NCBI GenBank assembly: GCA_934408835.1
Contig: CAKRVU010000045.1
Span: forward strand, 1-8,477
From: an uncultured Oscillospiraceae bacterium
Lineage (GTDB): Bacteria > Bacillota > Clostridia > Oscillospirales > Ruminococcaceae
Reading direction: 5' to 3'
Length of the DNA: 8,477 bases
In this document: piece after piece, positions 1 through 7,239 of the stretch
Position numbering within the stretch: position 1 is the stretch's first letter
Layout of the letters: each line of letters starts with the position of its first letter
Translations under genes and position numbers: made by a program
The notes under the pieces: generated by a model
What the model saw: only the letters and a program-made list of their open reading frames with translations
Databases searched by the model: none
Told to the model about the DNA's origin: nothing

Positions 1-864
1 AAAGCTCTGTATATAATAGCTGCCGTCTTGAATGGGTCCTTTTAAGACTACCGTGTCGCCCGGCCAAACAGACATCAGCTCCGGAACTACAATTTCATAA
101 GAATGCAGCTGGTGATTGGAGTTTCGTATCACCTCAGCAGCGCCCTGCTGCCGCATGCTTTTCCAACACGCCGGCGTTTTCCAATACCGTTCTCTTGAAA
201 TATCCAGCTTGGTCGCCGTTGTATTGGTCATTGTCTTTGTAAAATACAGATCTTCATCATTGAGCGGATAATGAACCACCGAAATCATATCCTGACGATC
301 CTCGCGCTGAGTCAGCGAAGTATACGGGTGATCCTCTCCTCCAATGATCCAGGTCTGATCCCCAATGCTAGTGGTAAGAACCCCTTCCCGCGCCATTAAC
401 GGCACAATTCGATAGGTCTGTCGACAAAAGAGATCGACTACCTGCCATGCCGTCATACCGACTGTCACCTCCATCTGTGAAATGGTGGCGGGCGCAAGAT
501 GATTCCCTTTGGCGCCATACGGCTTTGCATATTCGGCAAACAGCATTTCTGAGGAATAGTTTATGAGATGTCTAGGACCGACCTGATTTTGCATCATCCG
601 GCTGCTATCGCTGCTGATTGATAGCCGGTAGCAGACTCCATGCTCGCTGATTGTATGCTCCATCCAGTCGATAAACCCTTGAAATAAACAATCTGTATCC
701 TGAAAGAGCGCCATCCGACAAAGGGATGAGGTCGGTTTGATTGACAGCGTAACGGTCAGCTGAGACTGCGCCTGGTCAATCGAACTTTCAAAGCGAATGG
801 AAAGAGGAACTCCAAGCGCAACCTCATCGCCGTTCAAAGTATATCCGACGCAACTTAAATTCAT
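1..864 (-). CDS. Phage baseplate hub / tail protein, C-terminus off the left edge
   Basis: I translated this frame by hand from an ATG at 864 and found 288 open codons with no stop before the window edge, so the 3' end is missing. GGAGG sits 7 nt upstream of the start, which overlaps the TGA of the upstream gene as ATGA, a translational-coupling arrangement. An N-terminal beta-rich region (about 1-60, including FQGFIDWM near 60-68) is followed by a region with SEMLFAEYAKPYG (about 105-117) and MTAWQVVDLFCR (about 137-148). GDTVVLKGP and YYIQSF lie near 269-288. This pattern matches my memory of hub proteins of the XkdQ / phage Mu gp44 / T4 gp27 type in Clostridia prophages: a target-loop region, then 'G-x-s-x-W-q-v-l-x-x-F-C', then a 'GD-x-V' beta domain. 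Such proteins form the ring at the tail tip that joins tube to baseplate. The general tail-hub assignment is fairly secure, but the exact subfamily is not. Confidence 0.68.
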   Translation of the reverse strand, partial: MNLSCVGYTLNGDEVALGVPLSIRFESSIDQAQSQLTVTLSIKPTSSLCRMALFQDTDCLFQGFIDWMEHTISEHGVCYRLSISSDSSRMMQNQVGPRHLINYSSEMLFAEYAKPYGAKGNHLAPATISQMEVTVGMTAWQVVDLFCRQTYRIVPLMAREGVLTTSIGDQTWIIGGEDHPYTSLTQREDRQDMISVVHYPLNDEDLYFTKTMTNTTATKLDISRERYWKTPACWKSMRQQGAAEVIRNSNHQLHSYEIVVPELMSVWPGDTVVLKGPIQDGSYYIQSF

Positions 865-1538
865 GCCGGCACCTCCTGAATCACAAAGGAAGCCGGATCA
901 TTTGCCACACCGTTGCCGGAAAGCTCTGAAAGCACACCGGTAAAAGTCACCCCCGCAATCGTCACCTGATATTGCGCGCCGTTTTCCAAAAGCGCATAGA
1001 GCCTAGAAAACTGCGCCGCCGTAATATAAGCGGTGCCGCTCACCTGTCTGGCATATTGATTGAGATTTTGTACCCGATCTCCAACGGTCGGAGAAAAATA
1101 ATCCACTACCCTACGTTTGGAGATTAGCTTAGTTCCGGCTCTTGCAATGATGGTCTCTTCGCCAAACACAAGCGGCACACTGACCAGCTCCGCTTGAAAG
1201 AGCGCCGTTGTTTCCTTTCGATAAGCACGCAAGGGAGCGTCATAAAGGGTAATTTTTTCGGTCATCGACTGATAACTGGTAAGCTGTTCCTCCCAAAGAA
1301 TTTGCCGAATCTGATCAACCAGCGCCCGACAGGCGGAAGCGCCGGAAGCAGCCGGAGTAAAAACTGAGATGGAAACAACTGTTTCATCCTCCTCCCCGCT
1401 GTCAACATCCAGTAAAACAGTCGAATTGGTAATCGGTTTTTCCGTTGGCTGCCCCGGAAATCGCTCATAAATATCGGCATTTAACTCTTTGCTCTGCAAC
1501 AACGTCAATACTTGCTGTAATATATCATTTGGTTTCAT
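861..1538 (-). CDS. Two-domain phage tail protein, possibly tail terminator-like N-terminus
   Basis: This protein has 225 aa. Its ATG at 1538 is preceded by GAGAGG at good spacing and overlaps the previous gene by 14 nt; its stop overlaps the hub start by 4 nt. Residues 1-130 run helix, beta strands, helix, beta strands: MKPNDILQQVLTLLQ, then VLLDVDSG and VVSISVF, a helix with CRALVDQIRQIL, then LFQAELVSVPLVF. That layout, and its place after a connector and a small closure-like protein, fit tail terminator/completion proteins. Residues 131-225 form a second unit with TKLISKRRVVDYFSP, a GTAYITAAQFSRLYALL segment and a beta-rich end (VTIAGVTFTGVL). This resembles tail domains that detect a tube or baseplate surface, but I do not recognise a named family. 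Structural tail protein is a safe call; the terminator role is inference from position and secondary-structure pattern. Confidence 0.6.
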   Translation of the reverse strand: MKPNDILQQVLTLLQSKELNADIYERFPGQPTEKPITNSTVLLDVDSGEEDETVVSISVFTPAASGASACRALVDQIRQILWEEQLTSYQSMTEKITLYDAPLRAYRKETTALFQAELVSVPLVFGEETIIARAGTKLISKRRVVDYFSPTVGDRVQNLNQYARQVSGTAYITAAQFSRLYALLENGAQYQVTIAGVTFTGVLSELSGNGVANDPASFVIQEVPA

Positions 1539-1845
1539 ATTTTTCCTCTCGCAACATCATTCTATAACAACCCAGTTGTTTATCAAATAACCCGCTTTGT
1601 ACTCGATATCTTTTCTTTTCACAAAACACGGTCTTAACTTCCGTAATCTTATGTTCGGCAACGGCCCATAACGAGATGGGATACCCCGTTTCTATCCCAC
1701 GTTCGGTAATCCTGGGACTCTCCTCCTCCGGCGTCCCTTCGTAGCAATTGCGAAACAGTCCAAAGCCTGCAGCCGCGCTCTTTTCGGCCACCAGTGTAAT
1801 CGGCTTTCCATATGCACGGATTGTTTTGGTTACCTCATTTTTCAT
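1525..1845 (-). CDS. Putative head-closure (stopper) protein
   Basis: This is a small protein of 106 aa. The open frame extends upstream to 1887, but I place the start at ATG 1845 because GGAGG lies 6 nt before it; the extension only reads through the end of the connector gene. It overlaps the connector by 11 nt and the next gene by 14 nt, so translation is probably coupled. The sequence is beta-rich, with an N-terminal TIRAYGKPITLVAEK and a C-terminal YRVQSGLFDKQLGCYRMML that could form the paired strands of a small barrel. Stopper proteins such as SPP1 gp16 have about this length and sit just after the connector in gene order. No diagnostic motif was found, so the call rests on size, position and predicted fold. 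A generic small phage structural protein is the alternative. Confidence 0.5.
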   Translation of the reverse strand: MKNEVTKTIRAYGKPITLVAEKSAAAGFGLFRNCYEGTPEEESPRITERGIETGYPISLWAVAEHKITEVKTVFCEKKRYRVQSGLFDKQLGCYRMMLREEKYETK

Positions 1846-2218
1846 TATCTTCCTCCTTCGCATACGAAAAGAAAAAGTCCCCGTCATCTTTTAACAGGTC
1901 AACCGCTTCTCCTCTAAAGCGATTGTACAGCGCCTCTGCAGAAGCAGTCTGAACCCCGCTATCCCGCGAAATGGTATACCCGTTTCCGGAAAAGGTACCG
2001 GTGGGTCCCCCGCTGGCTTGAGATTCACTGTACCACAAATTCATTAAAGACGCCGCAACCATTGTCAGTAGCTCCTCTTGTGAGCCATCATAAGACGGTC
2101 GCAAATTTCTAGTAACCCTACAATTTGCCAAACGCGCAAGAGGCATTTGTGAAAGCGCCTCTTCTTGGCTGAGTCCGGCAATCCCCGCAAAAGCATTCAT
2201 AATTTTTGTATCGTTCAT
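1835..2218 (-). CDS. Phage head-tail connector (adaptor) protein
   Basis: This 127-aa protein starts at ATG 2218, with GGAGG 7 nt upstream. The frame is open up to 2314, but the extra 32 codons overlap the capsid gene's end and the intergenic hairpin and have no ribosome site, so I leave them out. The N-terminal half is helical (GLSQEEALSQMPLARL, then a long EELLTMVAASLMNLWYSE helix). A Gly/Ser/Thr-rich loop follows (about 70-85, GGPTGTFSGNGYTI), then a C-terminal helix (ALYNRFRGEAVDLLKD) and an acidic tail. Two helices bracketing a loop, at this length and directly after the major capsid gene, match connector proteins of the HK97 gp6 / SPP1 gp15 type. They form a ring under the portal and start the neck. 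The family is inferred from context and pattern. Confidence 0.62.
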   Translation of the reverse strand: MNDTKIMNAFAGIAGLSQEEALSQMPLARLANCRVTRNLRPSYDGSQEELLTMVAASLMNLWYSESQASGGPTGTFSGNGYTISRDSGVQTASAEALYNRFRGEAVDLLKDDGDFFFSYAKEEDNEK

Positions 2219-2242
2219 AACTGATTCCTCCATAAATGGAAA

Positions 2243-2265
2243 GGGGAGGAAACCTGTTCCACCCC
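2243..2265 (-). other. Hairpin after the capsid gene, possible partial terminator or mRNA stabiliser
   Basis: On the minus strand GGGGTGGAA (2265-2257) pairs with TTCCTCCCC (2251-2243) apart from one T-T mismatch, leaving a 5-nt loop. It starts 14 nt past the capsid stop codon, inside the largest gap (61 nt) of the structural operon. Only a short pyrimidine run, TTTCC, follows, so it does not look like a complete rho-independent terminator. Hairpins after capsid genes are known to reduce downstream transcription or protect capsid mRNA. Either would suit a protein needed in far greater amount than the connector. The pairing is seen directly; the function is inference. Confidence 0.5.
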
Positions 2266-2279
2266 AATTAAAACCGTGT

Positions 2280-3311
2280 TTATGCTGTTTTACTGGACGC
2301 GGTTGTCGTATCAAGCACTTTGGAAGCGTCTACAAAGATCTTTGCGAATCCTGTAATGGTAGAAATGGTAGTTCGATCGAGCTGCTTGTCAATCAGCTTG
2401 TCAGATTCGACCATCAACGGATTGGCAACCACCTGCTCAATGGCAAAACGGTTATCAAGACCCACCATTTTTCCGGCAGGTACTACGCTCGAACGAATCA
2501 GAGTTGCTCCAAGAGGCGTTACCAATTTTCCGGTTCCCTGGAAATTCAGACCGGTCAACGGATTCTGGAACTCGGGAATGGCGAGAATTTTGAGCATAAC
2601 GTCCGGCGCCACCAAAATGGTATTCATTTCATAGTTGCCAAAGCTGCCCCAAAGCGAAATCATATCGTTGTAGGTAAGGGTGTTGGCCGTAGCCACATTG
2701 ACAACCGAAGCCGGGTTTTTATTCCCGTCGCCCGAAATCAGCACATCTACTGCGTCGCCCAATAAGGTGGTGGCAAGGTAGGTACCGATTTGTTTGAGCG
2801 TAACGGTAAACAGATCAAGCTTTTGGAACTGAATCGCCTCATAGCTTGCCTCCAGCATACGACCGCGCTTTTTCAGCTCGACCAGATTGCTCTGTAAATG
2901 AACGGAGGTTGTGGGAATTTCTCCCCCTTCCGCTACCACTTTCATCTCCTTTTCAGCGTCGGTCGGAATGGAGGCGATACTGCGGTAATCGAGACCCTCA
3001 ATTTGTGTGACGGTCGCCACAACCTGATTCAGGACGTTAGCCTCTTCCATTCCCTGATGAATGGCACGGCTCAAATACTCCGGGAAAAGCGCCGCTGCGT
3101 CAGAGGTTTGGAAAAACTTTTGCACCATATCCGAACTGCTTCCCGAAACGCGAATATCAAACCGTTTCAGCTGCCGTTGAAAGGCGTCCAGCTTTTCCAG
3201 GGGCGTCCCTCGATAATTTTCACTCGGGTCGAGTTGTTCCAATACATCGGTAAAACTCTTCCCCGGCATTCCATACATTTCCTTTTCCAGTTTAATCGAT
3301 TGATAATTCAT
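2280..3311 (-). CDS. Phage major capsid protein, HK97 fold
   Basis: The product is 343 aa, from ATG 3311 with AAGGAG about 7 nt upstream, and forms the icosahedral shell. Residues 1-100 are largely helical and end with LFPEYLSRAIHQGMEE (75-90), the usual N-arm entry. Residues around 125-150 (VAEGGEIPTTSVHLQSN, then VELKKRGRMLEASYEA) have the E-loop and spine-helix look of HK97-type shells. Next come ISGDGNKNP (193-201), a P-domain beta section, TPLGATLI, GLDNRFAIEQV and the closing SDKLIDKQLDRTTIS strand. Length is within the usual 300-400 aa. The helical N-terminal region before the E-loop could be a cleaved delta-like segment, given the protease gene next door, but no cleavage site can be read from sequence. 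It sits 14 nt after the protease gene, as in nearly all HK97-type phages. The call is secure; the finer family is not. Confidence 0.9.
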   Translation of the reverse strand: MNYQSIKLEKEMYGMPGKSFTDVLEQLDPSENYRGTPLEKLDAFQRQLKRFDIRVSGSSSDMVQKFFQTSDAAALFPEYLSRAIHQGMEEANVLNQVVATVTQIEGLDYRSIASIPTDAEKEMKVVAEGGEIPTTSVHLQSNLVELKKRGRMLEASYEAIQFQKLDLFTVTLKQIGTYLATTLLGDAVDVLISGDGNKNPASVVNVATANTLTYNDMISLWGSFGNYEMNTILVAPDVMLKILAIPEFQNPLTGLNFQGTGKLVTPLGATLIRSSVVPAGKMVGLDNRFAIEQVVANPLMVESDKLIDKQLDRTTISTITGFAKIFVDASKVLDTTTASSKTA

Positions 3312-3325
3312 GACTAATCTCCTTT

Positions 3326-4255
3326 TTATATTACAAACGCTTTATTTTCGGAAGAGGCTTCCTCCCGATGGTCTTCGACTGCCAGTTGGGCGTTCCCTTT
3401 TGGCGGCTTTACCCGCTTTTTCAATTCTTTTTTCAGTTCCTGAAGCTCCTGCAAACTCATTCGTTTTACTAGACCTGCAAACGCCTTGCTTCCAACCATA
3501 AAATTGGCTAAAAAGCTCAATCGCAGCACTTCTTTTCTCAAAGACTCCATATGCTGTCTCCCAGCCTGCGCTTCTTTTTCCAAAACATCCAGATATCCGT
3601 AAAGCTCCTTGGTCTCCCGATCTGAAAGCACTTCAGACAGTTTTTTGACTGTCTTATGTTCAAAGAAACTTTTGACAACGCCTGCGTTTTTCTGTGCAGG
3701 CACTGCTACAAAAGACCACTCATAAGCGTCTTCCGGACGCTCCAGCAGAACAAAGCAAAGCTGTCCGTGATACTCTTCGCCGGGAAGATGCTCGCAAGAA
3801 CCATGCGCCAAATCCTTGCCGCAAATGCTGCACCGCCGTTTTGCCACGCGGCAGCCGATGCTCACTTCCTTTTTGATTCCGGCGTCAATTTCCAAAATCA
3901 GATCACGCAAGCGTTCGCTGCGCACCATATAAGCTTGCGCCTTCAAACGGCAATAGGGAGCGCCATAGCTTGTCTTTGTTCCGGCAACCTCTTCCACTTC
4001 TGTGTGAAAAATTCTCGCCGATTGGTTTTTCCCACGAGCGTCATGATCAAATATGCCTGTTTTTCCAAGAAACAGCTTTGCAAGAGTCTGCAAGGATTCT
4101 TTGGAAAAAGCCTCCAAATCGCGATCGACCTCGTTGTCGCAAAGAACCACCGAAAAGGTATAAACCTCTTCCGGCTTGAGTTCCCGGCGGGAGTGCCGGT
4201 TAATCTGTTCCATCTGTCCTTCGCTGATTGGAACTGATTTGACAATTTGCTCCAT
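3326..4255 (-). CDS. Prohead protease (XkdF-like) with zinc-knuckle-like insert and scaffold-like C-terminus
   Basis: This protein of 309 aa probably acts inside the prohead, cutting scaffold and capsid N-termini before DNA packaging. The frame also allows ATG 4261, but AGGAG (4267-4263) is 1 nt from that codon and 7 nt from ATG 4255, so I choose 4255. His71 in GIFDHDARGK and Ser132 in KKEVSIGC fit the His/Ser catalytic pair of herpes-protease-fold prohead proteases, and EWSFVAVPAQ (179-188) is a hallmark of that group. Between them lies a cysteine cluster: C142-x2-C145, H151, C154-x-H156 and C167, followed by a YHG turn, which looks like a metal-binding knuckle. From about 203 to 283 the protein is charged and heptad-like (EVLRLSFLANF, LQELQELKKELKKR), suggesting a coiled-coil scaffold fused to the protease. 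No separate scaffold gene is visible before the capsid gene. The catalytic assignment is by pattern. Confidence 0.78.
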   Translation of the reverse strand: MEQIVKSVPISEGQMEQINRHSRRELKPEEVYTFSVVLCDNEVDRDLEAFSKESLQTLAKLFLGKTGIFDHDARGKNQSARIFHTEVEEVAGTKTSYGAPYCRLKAQAYMVRSERLRDLILEIDAGIKKEVSIGCRVAKRRCSICGKDLAHGSCEHLPGEEYHGQLCFVLLERPEDAYEWSFVAVPAQKNAGVVKSFFEHKTVKKLSEVLSDRETKELYGYLDVLEKEAQAGRQHMESLRKEVLRLSFLANFMVGSKAFAGLVKRMSLQELQELKKELKKRVKPPKGNAQLAVEDHREEASSENKAFVI

Positions 4256-4262
4256 TTCCATT

Positions 4263-4267
4263 CTCCT
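4263..4267 (-). promoter_or_regulatory. Ribosome binding site that decides the protease start
   Basis: AGGAG on the minus strand lies between the portal stop (4271) and two in-frame ATG codons. The distal ATG at 4261 is only 1 nt away, too close for initiation, while the ATG at 4255 is 7 nt away. The protein therefore most likely begins MEQIVKS rather than MEMEQ. Confidence 0.7.
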
Positions 4268-4270
4268 TTC

Positions 4271-5467
4271 TTATTGTTCCGCGCTAATATCAACCGGAAT
4301 CGGCTGCGGCTTCTCTCCGCTTTCCAATTCGATTTTGGTTGCCTGCGCGTTATACAGCCGCGCCTGTGCGGCATTGATTTCATCCTCAAAATTGAGGATA
4401 TCCCACTCGATTTCAGGGGTGCAAAAATAACCTTCCGTATACAAAAATGTCAAGGCGATTCGGTGAAGTATCGGTTGTATCAAACGACGATAATAAGCAA
4501 GCTCACTTGAAAGCACCTGCGCTTGCTGCTGGCTCATCCGCTCAGTGGTGGACCAGCTCACTCCCAGCATAAACGGCGGAATCGAAAGCTTTGCTATAAT
4601 CTGCTCAAGCATTTGCCTGGCGGGAATCTCGCAATCAATCATCTGATTTTCCGCACCAATCACCTTTACATCAATATCCCCTACCGCAACAAAATCGCGA
4701 ATATCACCGTGACGGCTGGCCGCCATCCCCTCGGACCATTCCTTGGCAATTTGTTGCGCGCGCTCTCTGGCATAGGCTTTATCGTAACCGGAGTCCCCCG
4801 GACGATAAGTGACGGCAAACCTCACATTTCCAATGCGGTCAAAGTTGGTTCCCACCGCGTGATAAACCGTCATAAGAATCGAGCTGACAAAGGGGAGCCC
4901 ATGCAGAATGCTCTCTCCCCGAACACGACCGGGTCTTGGATTCAGAGCGGAAAATAAAATCAAATTCGGGTCCTCCACCGGAATCGGGTTTCCAGCCTGA
5001 TCCTTGCGGCAGATTACAACCGACATCGGATCCTTTCCCGGTTTTAAGAGGACGTCCGACAGATTTGCATTATACAAACCGGCGATTTTCCCGTCCGAAT
5101 CAAGTATCACTTCTCCCACAGCGTTTCCGTACAGGAGCATGCTGTCCAGATATTGGCAGACAAAATGCTCGAGTCCTATTAAGCTAGGTCCTACCCGCAC
5201 GGTTTCGGCAAACGTACGAAGCGCCTTTTCTGCCTTTTTGTCTGAACAGTTAAACCGAAAACCGCCAATCAAACGCTGAACTTTCTGAAGCGCAGCGTCG
5301 ATGATCGGAATGGAGTTGCGCATCGCGTCATACAGAGCCATACAGCACTCATCGGTCGGCGGATATCCAAAGTAATCGAACAGAGGCGGAAGTTCAGCCG
5401 GTCGCGTCTGCACCTCAAGCGGTTTCTGAGACCGCGTTTTTGTTTGTTTTCTTTTTAATAATGCCAA
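4271..5467 (-). CDS. Phage portal protein, TTG start
   Basis: This 398-aa protein forms the dodecameric ring at the capsid vertex through which DNA enters and leaves. The start is TTG at 5467: AAGGAGG (5480-5474) lies 6 nt upstream, and the first in-frame ATG is at codon 43, which would remove conserved-looking sequence. The N-terminus is very basic (LLKRKQTKTRSQK). Then come ALYDAMRNSIPIIDAALQKVQRLIGG (44-69), YLDSMLLYGNAVGEVI (106-121), the RPGRVRGESILHGLPF segment (177-192), and IIAKLSIPPFMLGVSWSTTERMSQQQ (about 288-313). The last is the typical stem/wing signature ending in a helical crown. The C-terminus is acidic and Pro-rich. Length is at the short end for portals (about 400-500). It follows terL by 26 nt and precedes the protease, the normal order. 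The call is firm. Confidence 0.9.
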   Translation of the reverse strand: MALLKRKQTKTRSQKPLEVQTRPAELPPLFDYFGYPPTDECCMALYDAMRNSIPIIDAALQKVQRLIGGFRFNCSDKKAEKALRTFAETVRVGPSLIGLEHFVCQYLDSMLLYGNAVGEVILDSDGKIAGLYNANLSDVLLKPGKDPMSVVICRKDQAGNPIPVEDPNLILFSALNPRPGRVRGESILHGLPFVSSILMTVYHAVGTNFDRIGNVRFAVTYRPGDSGYDKAYARERAQQIAKEWSEGMAASRHGDIRDFVAVGDIDVKVIGAENQMIDCEIPARQMLEQIIAKLSIPPFMLGVSWSTTERMSQQQAQVLSSELAYYRRLIQPILHRIALTFLYTEGYFCTPEIEWDILNFEDEINAAQARLYNAQATKIELESGEKPQPIPVDISAEQ

Positions 5468-5473
5468 CTGGCA

Positions 5474-5480
5474 CCTCCTT
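5474..5480 (-). promoter_or_regulatory. Ribosome binding site supporting a TTG portal start
   Basis: AAGGAGG on the minus strand ends 6 nt before TTG 5467. No ATG or GTG occurs in frame near this site, so the consensus Shine-Dalgarno fixes an otherwise easily missed TTG start. Confidence 0.75.
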
Positions 5481-5493
5481 AGTAAATAACAGG

Positions 5494-6747
5494 TCAGCCC
5501 CCGCGCGAAGCCGAAAGGACAAAAAAGTCATCCGTCCGGTTTAAAAGAGCGCTGACAAAATAGCGAATATCGTCCATGGCGTGATCGTTTTCTTTTTTCA
5601 CACAGTCGCCCCGCCCGTTTTCGTCCCAGCAATAAAGGGAAAACTCGCGGATGGCGTCCTGACAGCTGACATGGAAGAGGATTTCTTTGCGGCGCAGCGC
5701 CTCCGCCACCCGGTTGATTCCGGGAATCACATCGTTGTTGGCCGGAAACACCGCAAATCGGTTATGCCGCCTGATACACTCGATAAAACTGCTGGCAGAC
5801 GGATCTACAATTACCGCCGTCACCGTCCGGTCGCCAATGAGTTTTTCGAGTGCAAGATAATACTCCTCATCCGTTTTATGCCGCTGCGTCCGTTTGGAAT
5901 CATAGTAATATTCAGAAACTCGATACCAACGATCCCCACATTTCCCCCAAAGCCCAAAAGAAGCCGGATTGGTAATTCCGTAATCGCAGGATACGGCGTA
6001 CTGTTCCAAAACCGGAGGAAGCTCGTCCACTACATGCTGCTCATAAGAAAACATCGGATATACCTGACCGCTATGAGCCGCCCATTTTCCCAAAACAAAC
6101 CGCTCATAAAAAGCGCCGGAATAAAGCTGCTCATATCGCTTCCGCATACGAGGCGAAAGGGAGGGATTGTCGTCCATGGTAAAGTGCAGATAATATGCGT
6201 TTTTTTGCCGTGCCTTTTGAATCCATTCCAGGTAAAACCAGTGAAAGGGATGTTCCGGATTGCAGTTAAACCAGAACCTGGATCCTGTGACCGAACAGCG
6301 GGCAACAGCCTGCTCCACAAAGGAGCGCGGCATCAAGGCAACCTCATCGAGCAAAATGCCGGCCAGCGTCATTCCCTGAATCAGCGCGGCGGAGCCCTCA
6401 TCCTTACCGCCAAAAAGATAAAACCGATTGGTTCTGTTCCGGTATTGAACCTCCAGATAGCCTTTTGAACTTTTCAACTCGCAGACAAAGCCGAGCGCCC
6501 GCAAATTTCCGATGAGAGGGGAAATCACATTCCGCTTCAGCGCAGTAACGGTCTTTCCGCAAAGAGCAAACGATTCGTGCTGGAAAGCGGAAAAAGCCCA
6601 AAAGACAAAGGAAAGAGACATGCACACCGTTTTTCCGCTTCTCACAGCGCCATCGCAGATGATGGCGTCGTACCCCATGGTTTTACGGTTACACCACCAA
6701 GTGAGAAGCTGCAGCTGTTTTTTTGAAAAAGGCTTAAAGCGCGCCAT
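5494..6747 (-). CDS. terL: Phage terminase large subunit
   Basis: This is the packaging motor: an N-terminal ATPase drives DNA into the prohead and a C-terminal RNase H-like nuclease cuts the concatemer. The product is 417 aa. I choose ATG 6747 because AGGAGG lies 9 nt upstream; a GTG at 6768 is in frame but carries that same AGGAGG inside its coding sequence. The Walker A motif is G33AVRSGKT40 and Walker B is GILLDEVAL (D134, E135). FWFNCNPEHPFHWFY (158-172) is the ATPase coupling segment. Nuclease acidic residues are D255 in SCDYG, D315 in VIVDPSA and D392/D393 in HAMDDIRY. The layout matches the PBSX-type terminase family (Terminase_3/Terminase_6C). It overlaps the small subunit gene by 14 nt. 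All core motifs are present, so the gene looks intact. Confidence 0.95.
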   Translation of the reverse strand: MARFKPFSKKQLQLLTWWCNRKTMGYDAIICDGAVRSGKTVCMSLSFVFWAFSAFQHESFALCGKTVTALKRNVISPLIGNLRALGFVCELKSSKGYLEVQYRNRTNRFYLFGGKDEGSAALIQGMTLAGILLDEVALMPRSFVEQAVARCSVTGSRFWFNCNPEHPFHWFYLEWIQKARQKNAYYLHFTMDDNPSLSPRMRKRYEQLYSGAFYERFVLGKWAAHSGQVYPMFSYEQHVVDELPPVLEQYAVSCDYGITNPASFGLWGKCGDRWYRVSEYYYDSKRTQRHKTDEEYYLALEKLIGDRTVTAVIVDPSASSFIECIRRHNRFAVFPANNDVIPGINRVAEALRRKEILFHVSCQDAIREFSLYCWDENGRGDCVKKENDHAMDDIRYFVSALLNRTDDFFVLSASRGG

Positions 6748-7234
6748 CCTTCTTTTCCTCCTCCGCACAGCCCATCAAAGCCTCCAAAAAACCTGCGGTG
6801 TCTTCTTGCGGCTGAAGCTGCCTCGCGATCGATACAAGCGCTTCAATTGCTTTCAGGCGATCGGCAAATTTCACCTCAAAGCCACCATCCCTCTGCTTTT
6901 TCAGTTCCGCAATCGAATACAAATCCAACGCTTCAATCGCGTCCTGATCCAACTCGGAATGGGTAAGCGCCAACAACGCCGCGTCATTGGTATTGCCAAA
7001 CGCCAGCCGCATCAGACCGGTCACCGCCTGTTCTAACAGCCTGCCTTGCCTTGTGCTGTACAGATGTTCCTCAATCTCAGCGGAAATCTCAGACCGCGTC
7101 AACAGCTTATACGCCGCCTTTTCCGCCATCTTAGGAGAATACCCGGCGCGCAGCGCCGCTTCCTTTGGATTCAGTAAATCTGCATAGTATCGGCAAAACA
7201 ACTTTTCTTTCTCGTTTAAAGAAATTGTATTCAC
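6734..7234 (-). CDS. terS: Phage terminase small subunit, start codon uncertain
   Basis: This DNA-recognition subunit binds the packaging site and loads the large terminase. The 166-aa frame (from GTG 7234) begins with a helix-turn-helix region of the Terminase_2 type: LNEKEKLFCRYYAD, then NPKEAALRAGYSPKMAEKAAYKLL (about 22-45). Middle and C-terminal helices follow for oligomerisation (LYSIAELKKQ, FADRLKAIEALVSIAR), then an acidic end. The start is odd. The only strong Shine-Dalgarno, AGGAGG (7239-7234), shares its last base with the GTG, so GTG is too close; a TAG lies two codons upstream. ATT at 7225 has ideal 8-nt spacing, and the next standard candidate is TTG 7201, 32 nt away with a weak GAAAAG. 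The true protein may begin at codon 4. Its end overlaps terL by 14 nt. Confidence 0.85.
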   Translation of the reverse strand: MNTISLNEKEKLFCRYYADLLNPKEAALRAGYSPKMAEKAAYKLLTRSEISAEIEEHLYSTRQGRLLEQAVTGLMRLAFGNTNDAALLALTHSELDQDAIEALDLYSIAELKKQRDGGFEVKFADRLKAIEALVSIARQLQPQEDTAGFLEALMGCAEEEKKDGAL

Positions 7235-7239
7235 CTCCT
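7234..7239 (-). promoter_or_regulatory. Shine-Dalgarno of the small terminase gene
   Basis: AGGAGG on the minus strand is the only strong ribosome site before terS. It overlaps the GTG at 7234 by one base and stands 8 nt before an in-frame ATT at 7225. That makes ATT the best-placed initiation codon, although ATT starts are rare. Confidence 0.6.

Noticed and set aside
2219..2314. 32-residue N-terminal extension of the connector
   Set aside because: It runs through the capsid end and the intergenic hairpin with no ribosome site, whereas ATG 2218 has GGAGG at 7 nt.
2898..3317. Plus-strand frame opposite the capsid gene
   Set aside because: Antisense shadow of the major capsid protein, with no motif or convincing start.
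3656..4237. Plus-strand frame of 193 codons opposite the protease
   Set aside because: Shadow of the protease gene; the motifs are on the minus strand.
5581..6468. Long plus-strand open frame (295 codons) opposite the large terminase
   Set aside because: It is antisense to a gene with all terminase motifs, has no good ribosome site, and its translation is rich in Pro, Arg and His without domain motifs: a shadow frame.
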